Of a stretch of DNA of 5,242 nucleotides, positions 1-5,137 are shown one piece after another. This stretch comes from Nitratifractor sp. (GTDB lineage: Bacteria > Campylobacterota > Campylobacteria > Campylobacterales > Sulfurovaceae): NCBI GenBank assembly GCA_024762845.1, contig JANTGQ010000116.1:1-5242 (forward strand), given 5' to 3'. The notes below the pieces were generated by a model, which was not told the DNA's origin, ran no database searches, and saw nothing but the letters and a program-made list of their open reading frames with translations. Within the stretch, counting starts at the first letter, position 1. Every line of letters starts with the position of its first letter. The position numbers and the translations under genes were made by a program.

Positions 1-83
1 ATTTGAGCTTAACCCGTAGGTTAATCGATGATTTTTTGTAAATGCCCATAGCGCAATGACTGAGGCAACTTCTGTGATTTCTA
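1..83. other. Left-edge segment without a plus-strand gene; possible end of a repeat or inserted element
   Basis: All three plus-strand frames are closed by stops here, so the upstream part of the HepT homolog is not present. On the minus strand one frame is open from about position 114 to the window edge. It reads roughly HRLIPDYTIEITEVASVIAL and onward, but has no usual start codon and no family I recognise. A second minus frame (NPGLYNRNHRSC and onward) is also open. The segment has a perfect 6-bp inverted repeat, TTAACC-CGTA-GGTTAA, at 9-24. Two overlapping open frames, short inverted repeats and a gene broken at the boundary would suit a dispersed intergenic repeat or the end of an inserted element. 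That is inference only. Confidence 0.3.
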
Positions 84-377
84 TTGTATAATCCGGGATT
101 AAGCGATGGCTCTATTTCGTTAGCTACTATGGTTATTAAATATAAAAACCTGACTAATCCACAAAGTTACTATGAAGCAATAGATATTTTAGGAGAAAGT
201 GGCGTATTACCAAAAGAGTTTGCATATAATTTTGCAAAAATTGCCTCTTTTCGAAACTTTTTAGCACACGACTATGAAAAGATAGATTACTTAGTTATTT
301 GTAATGATGTTTTGAATAAACTTGAAGATATAAAAGAGTACATAGATTATATACAAAGATATATAGAAAATAGTTAA
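84..377 (+). pseudogene. 5'-truncated HepT-like HEPN (DUF86) toxin remnant
   Basis: The frame encodes up to 97 residues. From about residue 8 it matches the HepT/DUF86 family: a helix DGSISLATMVI, the family segment NPQSYYEAIDILGESGVLPKEFA (residues 25-47), then the HEPN motif R57-N-F-L-A-H62-D-Y64 (RX4HXY) and a C-terminal helical tail. HepT proteins are RNases that pair with a MntA nucleotidyltransferase antitoxin, which AMPylates the motif tyrosine. Full members are about 130-145 residues, so roughly the first 40-50 residues are missing. A stop at 75-77 closes the frame. The only start near the frame opening is TTG at 84, and ATG at 129 has no Shine-Dalgarno sequence. No MntA gene lies downstream, and anything to the left is outside the window. 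Motif residues are intact, but lost N-terminal helices make toxicity doubtful. An alternative is a short but functional variant translated from TTG. Confidence 0.75.
89..101. repeat. Perfect inverted repeat TAATCC-G-GGATTA at the hepT breakpoint
   Basis: Positions 89-94 (TAATCC) and 96-101 (GGATTA) are exact reverse complements around one G. The palindrome lies where similarity of the downstream reading frame to HepT proteins begins (about codon 7-8, bases 102-107). It could mark the junction of an insertion or deletion. A 13-base palindrome is short enough to occur by chance, so its role is uncertain. Confidence 0.4.
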
Positions 378-400
378 AACTGCCCAGAGGGCAAGTTTTT
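376..400. terminator. Bidirectional intrinsic terminator between hepT remnant and csp
   Basis: The hairpin has a TGCCC/GGGCA core (381-385 with 389-393, loop AGA). It is extended after a one-base bulge by AAAAC (376-380) pairing with GTTTT (395-399). The plus strand ends in a T run (396-400) and the minus strand ends in TTTT from the A run at 376-379. It overlaps both flanking stop codons and therefore serves two convergent genes. Confidence 0.8.
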
Positions 401-617
401 AGTATGCAGTTACATTCTCTGCTTGAAGACCTTTTGGTCCTTGTGCTACTTCGTAAGTAACTTTTTGACCCTCTGCTAGAGTCACACGACCACCGCTTGG
501 GTTATTTACTTGACGAAAATGAACAAATACATCAGACTCACCACTATTTTGAGAGATAAATCCATATCCCTTTTCATCATTAAACCACTTGATTGTGCCT
601 TCTAAAACGTTAGACAT
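399..617 (-). CDS. Cold-shock domain protein (CspA family)
   Basis: This is a complete 72-residue single-domain cold-shock protein, close to the usual 65-73 residues. It forms an OB-fold that binds single-stranded RNA and DNA. It has the N-terminal GTIKWFN signature (residues 7-13, W11), RNP1 KGYGFI (16-21) and RNP2 VFVHF (30-34). The C-terminal half has LAEGQKVTYEVAQGPKGLQAENV. The loop after RNP2 reads RQVNNPSGGRVT rather than the more usual I..GF.. form, a modest local divergence. Such proteins act in the cytoplasm as RNA chaperones that melt structure for translation, in the cold or constitutively. ATG at 615-617 is preceded by AAGG (624-627) at 6 bases. The gene is divergent from speA and convergent with the hepT remnant. 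Which csp paralog it is cannot be told from the sequence. Confidence 0.95.
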   Translation of the reverse strand: MSNVLEGTIKWFNDEKGYGFISQNSGESDVFVHFRQVNNPSGGRVTLAEGQKVTYEVAQGPKGLQAENVTAY

Positions 618-732
618 TGTTGACCTTTAAAAAAATTATATAGAAAAACAGTAGAAAAGTCTCCAAGCAGAGTGTAACACAAATGTACCGCAATCGCAAG
701 AAGAGAAACTAATCTCCAAATTTTTCGAACTA

Positions 733-738
733 ATTATA
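733..738 (-). promoter_or_regulatory. Probable -10 box of csp (TATAAT on minus strand)
   Basis: The minus strand reads AAAAAGTTATAATTAG here, an exact TATAAT without a clear -35, as is common in Campylobacterota. Transcription from it would give a leader of about 110 nt before the csp start. Long leaders are typical of cspA-type genes. A second TATAAT on the minus strand (635-640) is too close to the Shine-Dalgarno sequence to be the better choice. Confidence 0.5.
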
Positions 739-869
739 ACTTTTTAATATAAAAGTTGCCATAGATATAGCGATATTTTAAAAAATAGTGAGAAAGATAG
801 TTATATTGGTAGTAGTTACATTAGAGTTAGCAGCTAAAACAGTGAGGAAAAAAAGAATAAAACTTTTAG

Positions 870-875
870 TATAAT
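870..875 (+). promoter_or_regulatory. -10 box of speA-cysE operon (TATAAT)
   Basis: An exact TATAAT follows an A/T-rich stretch with T/A runs (849-867) and no convincing TTGACA. This is the form expected of sigma-70 promoters in Campylobacterota. Initiation near 881-883 would leave a leader of about 20 bases containing the GGAG site at 893-896. Confidence 0.65.
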
Positions 876-892
876 CTTGTTTTAGTTTAATT

Positions 893-896
893 GGAG
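893..896 (+). promoter_or_regulatory. Ribosome binding site fixing the GTG start of speA
   Basis: GGAG stands 7 bases before GTG at 904. It supports this non-ATG start, as does the protein N-terminus YGLSVWGGGNF, which aligns with the usual start of biosynthetic arginine decarboxylases. Confidence 0.75.
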
Positions 897-903
897 TAGT
901 TTA

Positions 904-2763
904 GTGAAGAGTGATTACGGTTTATCAGTTTGGGGTGGTGGTAATTTTGAGATAGAGGGCGACAGTGTAATTGTAAACTATGGCACCCGGCCTGCTCTTT
1001 TGGAGATTGTTAAAGAGGTTCGAAATAGTGGGTATAAAGGTCCTGTATTGTTGCGTTTTCCCCACTTAATAGAGCAGCAGATTAAGCTGCTTTTTGGTGA
1101 GTTTGAGCGTGCATTTGATGAATTTGAGTATCAGGGAAGTTTTAATGCTGTCTTTCCACTCAAAGTAAATCAGTTTCCTAATTTTGTAAGTAGAGTTACA
1201 GATGCCTCTAGTTCATATAATTATGGTTTAGAGGCTGGTAGCAAAGCGGAGCTTATAATTGCAATGGCAAATACCCCGCTTGGGGCACCAATTACTGTAA
1301 ATGGTTTTAAAGATAAAGAGATGATCGTTCTGTGTTTTATAGCTGCCAAGAGTGGGCATAATATTACTATAACGATAGAGGGTTTAAATGAGCTAGAGAC
1401 TATAATTGAGGTACATAAAGAGTTTGGTATAAATTTTGCATCTACACAATTGCCACATATTGGTATGAGAATACGTATGCATAGTGCCGGTGTTGGTGCT
1501 TGGGCGAAGAGCGGTGGATATAGCTCTAAGTTTGGTCTAACATCAACAGAACTTTTAATTGCCTGTGATATTCTGAAAAACGAAGGTTGGATCGAGCGTT
1601 TTAGTATGATACATTTTCATATTGGCTCACAGATGGAAGAGATTAGTCCTCTCAAAAAGGCACTGCGGGAAGCTGGAAATATCTATGCTGACCTTATAAA
1701 GATGGGTGCGAGCAGTTTAAGTTCTATAAATATAGGTGGTGGTTTGGCTGTTGAGTATTCGCAGATTCCTAAGAGTCAAACACGTAACTACTCTATTAAA
1801 GAGTTTGCAAATGATGTTGTCTATTTAATGAAAGATATTTCACAAAGCAAAGGTGTTAAAGAGCCAAATATCTTTACGGAATCGGGTCGTTTTATTGCGG
1901 CGAGCCATGCAATTTTAATAGCACCTGTGCTTGAGCTTTTTTCTCAAGAGTATCACGAAAAATCTCTAAGGGTAAAAGAGAGTAATCCCCCACTCATAGA
2001 GGAGTTGTTTGATCTCTATGAGAATATCGAAAAGAGTAACGCCAGAGAGTATCTACACGATGCAATTGACCACTTAGAGAGCCTATTGACTCTATTTGAT
2101 TTGGGGTATATAGATTTGGAAGATCGCTCAAATACAGAGATACTTGTAAACTTAATAGTGAAAAAAGCTATCTTTTTACTCGATACCAAAGGAAGAGAAG
2201 ATCTTAAACAGATAGAAGATAAGATACAAGAGAAATACTTGGTCAATTTTTCTATCTTTCAGTCGTTACCTGATTTTTGGGGTTTAGGGCAGGGTTTTCC
2301 TATTGTACCGCTCTCGCATCTCTCTAAAGAGCCAACACAAGCAGCTGCAATTTGGGATATCACATGTGATAGCGACGGGGAGATTGCATACAACTCCAAA
2401 GCTCCGCTTAAACTGCACGATATTGATGTAGAAAAAGAGGAGTACTTTTTAGGGTTCTTTTTGGTAGGTGCTTATCAGGAAGTTTTGGGGATGAAGCATA
2501 ATCTCTTTACCCACCCTACAGAAGCTACCATTACTTTTGATGAGAGTGGGGAGTATAGAATAGAGTCACTCTTAGAAGCACAAAACCTTATGGATATACT
2601 TGATGATTTAGATTATGATATAGGTATTATCGATAAAAAATTAAAAAGCAATATAGAAGAGTCTAGTCTAAGCGAAGAGGAGAAAGAGACCTTGCTTGGA
2701 AAACTTTACCTATATTTAAGTGAAAATAGTTATCTTAAGACCATTCAGGCAAGCAGAGGGTAA
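904..2763 (+). CDS. speA: Biosynthetic arginine decarboxylase (PLP-dependent)
   Basis: It converts L-arginine to agmatine and CO2, the entry step of polyamine synthesis through agmatine and N-carbamoylputrescine to putrescine. At 619 residues it fits the family (E. coli SpeA is about 658). The N-terminal YGLSVWGGGNF is typical. The PLP lysine is K87 in VFPLKVNQ. Barrel motifs follow: GLEAGSKAEL (108-117), SKFGL (208-212), IHFHIGSQ (236-243), the phosphate-binding INIGGGL (275-281) and ESGR (326-329). Residues about 345-450 form the charged helical insertion of biosynthetic enzymes. The C-terminal beta domain has WDITCDSDGE (484-493) with the likely catalytic C488, and GAYQEVLGMKHNLF (522-535). 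No key residue is missing. Cofactors are PLP and usually Mg2+. The gene leads an apparent operon with cysE 31 bases downstream. From memory, speA and cysE are also adjacent in Campylobacter jejuni. Confidence 0.97.
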   Translation: MKSDYGLSVWGGGNFEIEGDSVIVNYGTRPALLEIVKEVRNSGYKGPVLLRFPHLIEQQIKLLFGEFERAFDEFEYQGSFNAVFPLKVNQFPNFVSRVTDASSSYNYGLEAGSKAELIIAMANTPLGAPITVNGFKDKEMIVLCFIAAKSGHNITITIEGLNELETIIEVHKEFGINFASTQLPHIGMRIRMHSAGVGAWAKSGGYSSKFGLTSTELLIACDILKNEGWIERFSMIHFHIGSQMEEISPLKKALREAGNIYADLIKMGASSLSSINIGGGLAVEYSQIPKSQTRNYSIKEFANDVVYLMKDISQSKGVKEPNIFTESGRFIAASHAILIAPVLELFSQEYHEKSLRVKESNPPLIEELFDLYENIEKSNAREYLHDAIDHLESLLTLFDLGYIDLEDRSNTEILVNLIVKKAIFLLDTKGREDLKQIEDKIQEKYLVNFSIFQSLPDFWGLGQGFPIVPLSHLSKEPTQAAAIWDITCDSDGEIAYNSKAPLKLHDIDVEKEEYFLGFFLVGAYQEVLGMKHNLFTHPTEATITFDESGEYRIESLLEAQNLMDILDDLDYDIGIIDKKLKSNIEESSLSEEEKETLLGKLYLYLSENSYLKTIQASRG

Positions 2764-2794
2764 ATTTGATTGTTGGTAGATTAAAAGGGAAGAG

Positions 2795-3493
2795 ATGGAG
2801 TTTATAAAAATTATAGTAGATGATTTTAAAAATGTTAAGAATAACGATCCGGCATTGGAGTCGAGATTTGAACTATTTTTTAACTATCCTGGTTTGTGGG
2901 CGCTCTTTTTTTACCGTATTAGTCACGTTCTTTACAAAAAACGGCTACGTGTCATTGCAAGAATACTCTCTGGATTGGGGCAATTTTTGACAAATGTAGA
3001 TATTCATCCAGGTGCACAAATTGGTAGAAGAGTATTTATTGACCACGCCATGGGAGTGGTAATTGGTGAAACCGCAATAATAGGAGATGACGTTGTAATA
3101 TACCAGCAGGTAACACTTGGTGGGGTTAGTTTGGCAAAAGGGAAACGCCACCCAACTGTAGAGAGTGGTGTAACAATAGGAGCCGGCTCAAAGGTATTAG
3201 GCAATATTACAATAGGAAAAGACGCAAAAATTGGTGCAAATTCGGTCGTAATAAAAGATGTACCTTCTGAGTCTACAGCTGTGGGAATACCGGCTCATGT
3301 CACAAAACGGATAGATAATAAAGAGCCATTAAAACATAATGTTATGCCAGATATTGACAAAGACCTCTTTAACTATTTGCTAGAGAGAATAGAGCTTTTG
3401 GAAAATGCTTTGCTTAGTGGAGAGTTAGATAAAGAGAGAGAAGAGAAACTAAAAGAGCAACATGAGATGTTTATTGCCACAATGAAAGAGTAG
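2795..3493 (+). CDS. cysE: Serine O-acetyltransferase
   Basis: It acetylates L-serine with acetyl-CoA to give O-acetylserine, the substrate of cysteine synthase CysK/CysM. The protein has 232 residues, with a shorter N-terminal helical domain (1-65) than E. coli CysE (273). The left-handed beta-helix of hexapeptide repeats runs from about 66 to 170. Catalytic residues align without gaps to E. coli D143, H158 and H193 as D69 (VDIHP), H84 (FIDHAMG) and H119 (RHP). GETAIIGDDV and the GIPA end of the helix are also present. Residues 172-232 form a charged, probably coiled-coil tail (ELLENALLSGELDKEREEK) ending in MKE. There is no C-terminal isoleucine of the kind that inserts into the CysK active site in the classic cysteine synthase complex. 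ATG at 2795 follows AGGGA (2786-2790). No separate promoter is evident, so it is probably cotranscribed with speA. Confidence 0.96.
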   Translation: MEFIKIIVDDFKNVKNNDPALESRFELFFNYPGLWALFFYRISHVLYKKRLRVIARILSGLGQFLTNVDIHPGAQIGRRVFIDHAMGVVIGETAIIGDDVVIYQQVTLGGVSLAKGKRHPTVESGVTIGAGSKVLGNITIGKDAKIGANSVVIKDVPSESTAVGIPAHVTKRIDNKEPLKHNVMPDIDKDLFNYLLERIELLENALLSGELDKEREEKLKEQHEMFIATMKE

Positions 3494-3498
3494 AAGGT

Positions 3499-3514
3499 GG
3501 CTTTTTAGAAAGCT
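3499..3514. terminator. Weak hairpin between convergent cysE and PAS-protein genes
   Basis: GCTTT (3500-3504) pairs with AAAGC (3509-3513) around TTAG, with one extra G-T pair outside. The only gap between the two convergent genes is 21 bases (3494-3514). On either strand the hairpin lacks a solid T run directly after it, so it is at best a weak terminator. Confidence 0.3.
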
Positions 3515-4210
3515 CTAATTTATTAAAGGTATTTCAAAAGTTATATTACTCTCTTGAAGGTTGGGGATAATACAGAGTTCATTCGCAAGGTCGTCTATAT
3601 CTCTATCTTCGTTGCAGTATCGACCATTTGACTGAAATTTTAATACTATAATTTTACGGGGTGTATTGTCAACAAGTATATGGTCACCAATACTCAATTT
3701 TAGTGTAATATCCAGAAATTTATTTACCTTAAAGAGAGAGAGACTTTTTCGTAGAAGTTTTAAGAAGTTATTTTGGTTTAAAATAGTCTCTGGTATCTCT
3801 GTATCGGTAAAGAGTTTAATATCTACATCTCTATCTATTGTAAATTGGTGGATCGCAACGCTAAGCATTTTATTAATATCCGTAGGTACTTGATCTTTAT
3901 TTTTAGTTTTGGTATATTTTTTCGATAGTGGGCGGTAGTAGAGTCTCAGAGCTATCCACTCATCACTTTTATAACCAACATTAACAGCATAGAAATTAAG
4001 ATGACCATATGCTAACTCAATCTTACTTGTTTTGGCACCATACTCTTTGGGGGCGTAGTTGAGTGCAAGATTAAATATATCTTTTTTCGAGGCGTGACCC
4101 ATTAAAATTTCGGCACTGTCATTAATATAGAGTATCTTGCTACTTGAGTTAAAGACAATGAGCGGATTAGTATCTATATCAAGAAGAAACTTTGTATCAA
4201 GAGTATTCAT
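3515..4210 (-). CDS. PAS-domain protein with vestigial histidine-kinase-like C-terminus
   Basis: The 231-residue cytoplasmic protein has no signal peptide or membrane helix. Residues about 9-92 look like a PAS sensor domain (DTNPLIVFNSSSKILYINDSAE), close to the PAS domain of NtrB-type kinases. A Lys-rich linker (97-107) leads to residues 110-231. These have the outline of a dimerisation plus GHKL ATPase region: IPETILNQNNFLKLLRKSLSLF where kinases have the N-box helix, and ITFEIPL at the end, where kinases have TTF.I.LP. The phospho-accepting histidine motif, N-box asparagine, DxGxG and other G-boxes are not visible, so kinase activity is unlikely. ATG at 4208-4210 follows AAGGAAG (4218-4224) and overlaps the upstream regulator gene by 14 bases, implying translational coupling. 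The likely role is a ligand- or redox-sensing partner of that regulator. The kinase-like reading of the C-terminus is inference from a faint resemblance. Confidence 0.6.
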   Translation of the reverse strand: MNTLDTKFLLDIDTNPLIVFNSSSKILYINDSAEILMGHASKKDIFNLALNYAPKEYGAKTSKIELAYGHLNFYAVNVGYKSDEWIALRLYYRPLSKKYTKTKNKDQVPTDINKMLSVAIHQFTIDRDVDIKLFTDTEIPETILNQNNFLKLLRKSLSLFKVNKFLDITLKLSIGDHILVDNTPRKIIVLKFQSNGRYCNEDRDIDDLANELCIIPNLQESNITFEIPLIN

Positions 4211-4919
4211 TAATCTTCTTCCTTAGTGTATTTCGGTTAATTCCAAGTACCTCGGAGAGCTTAAGTTGCGATTTATATAGCTCTAAGCCTGCATCTATGA
4301 GTGGTTTTTCAAAGAGCTCTAGCTGATCTTTGTAAACATTAGCACCATTATAGTTTTTGATAAAATAGCTATAGAGAGTGTGGCAAATATCATCGCTCGA
4401 TAAATTTTGCAGAAGTACGCTTTTGTAGATAGAGCTCTTGAGTGACTTAATATTTTTTGAGAGATCCAAGTACTCTTTTTTTATCTCTATATCTGCATTA
4501 ATATTAAATAGCTCTTTTGCTTCATTGGTGAAGTGGTCTGTATAGAGTTTCGTATCATCGTCTCGCTCCGTTAATGGTGGCATTCTGTATATAAAAGCAA
4601 ATTTATCCTCTATACGTGAGTCTAGCTCTTTTCTATTACTGATGGCTACTATATTGCTGTTACCAAAAGTTACAGTATCTATATTGGATATTTTTTCGAA
4701 ATCTGTAATAACGATTTGACTATGGTTTGCCAAAGCATTTTGCACTTGCTCTAAATCCTCTCCACTCACCCAGGTCGAGGAGCTATAGAGCTCTTTTACC
4801 AAACTCTTCTTACCGGTATACTCATCTCCATAGAGAATAGAGGAGACATAAAGCTCCTTAGTAGATTGTAGAGATTGATAAATTTTATTAACAAAAGCAG
4901 AACGACTAATTATATGCAC
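4197..4919 (-). CDS. Reduced NtrC-like protein: degenerate AAA+ domain and Fis-type HTH
   Basis: This 240-residue protein has no receiver domain. Near the N-terminus is a Walker A-like GDEYTGKK (31-38), aligned to GESGTGKE of sigma-54 activators. The Walker B position reads IVITDFEK (69-76), with D73 but F74 where Glu is expected. Then come VAISNRKEL (91-99), matching the IIAATNRDL segment, and FIYRMPPLTERDDD (109-122), matching YYRLNV..LPPLRERKED. Only about 36 residues separate Walker A and B, against roughly 65 in NtrC. The GAFTGA sigma-54 contact loop is absent. The C-terminus LFEKPLIDAGLELY...KLSEVLGINRNTLRKKI (202-236) is a clear Fis-type DNA-binding helix-turn-helix. It is therefore probably a sigma-54-independent DNA-binding regulator with weak or no ATPase activity. 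GTG at 4919 follows AAAAGG (4926-4931) at 6 bases. It is the first gene of a coupled pair with the PAS protein and may bind the palindrome just upstream. Confidence 0.75.
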   Translation of the reverse strand: MHIISRSAFVNKIYQSLQSTKELYVSSILYGDEYTGKKSLVKELYSSSTWVSGEDLEQVQNALANHSQIVITDFEKISNIDTVTFGNSNIVAISNRKELDSRIEDKFAFIYRMPPLTERDDDTKLYTDHFTNEAKELFNINADIEIKKEYLDLSKNIKSLKSSIYKSVLLQNLSSDDICHTLYSYFIKNYNGANVYKDQLELFEKPLIDAGLELYKSQLKLSEVLGINRNTLRKKINEYS

Positions 4920-4925
4920 CCTAAA

Positions 4926-4931
4926 CCTTTT
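4926..4931 (-). promoter_or_regulatory. Ribosome binding site fixing the GTG start of the NtrC-like gene
   Basis: The minus strand reads AAAAGG here, 6 bases before GTG at 4917-4919. The nearest upstream ATG, within the palindrome, is followed directly by TAA, so GTG is the best-supported start. The site begins only about 3 bases after the palindrome ends. Confidence 0.65.
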
Positions 4932-4933
4932 AT

Positions 4934-4978
4934 CCCAGATTTACATTAGATATCAGTAATTTCTAATGCAAATCTAGG
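4934..4978 (-). promoter_or_regulatory. Large palindrome in the leader/operator of the regulator pair
   Basis: AGATTTACATTAGA (4937-4950) and TCTAATGCAAATCT (4962-4975) are inverted repeats of 14 bp with one mismatch. Outer CC/GG (4934-4935 with 4977-4978) and inner AT/AT pairs extend it. The mismatch is A-C in plus-strand RNA but G-U in minus-strand RNA, so the transcript of the regulator could form a full 14-pair stem. It lies between the predicted -10 and the Shine-Dalgarno sequence, at the expected transcript 5' end. It could be an operator for a dimeric Fis-type regulator (autoregulation) or a 5'-leader RNA hairpin. No T run follows it, so a terminator is unlikely. Confidence 0.65.
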
Positions 4979-4989
4979 TTTATAGTATA
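4979..4989 (-). promoter_or_regulatory. Probable -10 region of the regulator-PAS operon
   Basis: The minus strand reads TGATATACTATAAACC, with overlapping -10 candidates TATACT (4984-4989) and TATAAA (4979-4984) downstream of an A/T-rich stretch. Either would start transcription in the outer arm of the palindrome. A further candidate TTATAC lies upstream near 5009-5014. Confidence 0.45.
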
Positions 4990-5015
4990 TCACTTTATTT
5001 TTATTTGGTATAACT

Positions 5016-5030
5016 TCTCTATTGTAGAGA
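5016..5030. repeat. Perfect inverted repeat TCTCTA-TTG-TAGAGA
   Basis: TCTCTA (5016-5021) and TAGAGA (5025-5030) are exact reverse complements around TTG. It lies about 40 bases upstream of the predicted -10 of the regulator operon, a position suited to an activator or repressor site. The half-site differs from the larger palindrome, so it may be a different site or chance. Confidence 0.35.
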
Positions 5031-5083
5031 TATTTGCTTAAATTTTAGGCAGAAAAAAAGAATAAATAGTAGAAATATGTGCT

Positions 5084-5106
5084 ATGAGCTACAAAAAGTA
5101 GCCCAT
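5084..5106 (-). terminator. Hairpin downstream of metE, possible terminator
   Basis: On the minus strand ATGGGCTAC (5098-5106) pairs with GTAGCTCAT (5084-5092) around TTTTT, giving nine pairs with one G-U. It begins 31 bases after the metE stop. The T-rich stretch after it is not immediate: ATTTCTAC follows first, then a seven-T run near 5052-5058. Termination is plausible but not textbook. Without it, metE transcription could run into the regulator genes. Confidence 0.45.
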
Positions 5107-5137
5107 TATATCTTATAAAGAAGAAAGAGAGTGATTT

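Larger units (their letters stand above)
618..903. other. Divergent intergenic region: csp leader and speA promoter
   Basis: These 286 bases separate csp (minus) from speA (plus). The csp side (618 to about 727) would be a long 5' leader if the -10 at 733-738 is used. The speA side holds a promoter ending just before its start. The middle (about 740-860) is AT-rich and stop-filled in all frames. I see no small gene or RNA gene in it. A 9-base palindrome GTGTAACAC occurs at 672-680. Confidence 0.6.

Noticed and set aside
87..92. TATAAT as a promoter for the hepT remnant
   Set aside because: It overlaps the TTG start and the palindrome, has no -35 or extended -10, and a single match in AT-rich DNA is expected by chance. 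It is kept only as a point to test.
635..640. TATAAT on the minus strand as the csp promoter
   Set aside because: It is about 8 bases from the Shine-Dalgarno sequence, so the transcript would start at or inside it. The box at 733-738 gives a more normal leader.
759..775. ATATAGCGATAT near-palindrome in the csp-speA gap
   Set aside because: The arms are only 4 bp of A/T and are expected by chance in this composition.
2016..2246. Minus-strand open frame of 76 codons inside speA
   Set aside because: It lies wholly within the intact arginine decarboxylase gene on the other strand, has low-complexity Ser/Leu/Lys composition, and shows no family resemblance.
2945..3204. Two overlapping minus-strand open frames inside cysE
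   Set aside because: They are antisense to the conserved hexapeptide-repeat region of cysE. The repeats naturally give open antisense frames, and neither resembles a protein family.
3666..3893. Plus-strand open frame of 75 codons antisense to the PAS gene
   Set aside because: It is in the shadow of the PAS protein gene, with no convincing ribosome binding site and no recognisable domain.
4926..5137. Sigma-54 (-24/-12) promoter for the regulator operon
   Set aside because: No GG-N10-GC arrangement resembling TGGCAC-N5-TTGC was found on the minus strand. The sigma-70-like boxes explain the region better.
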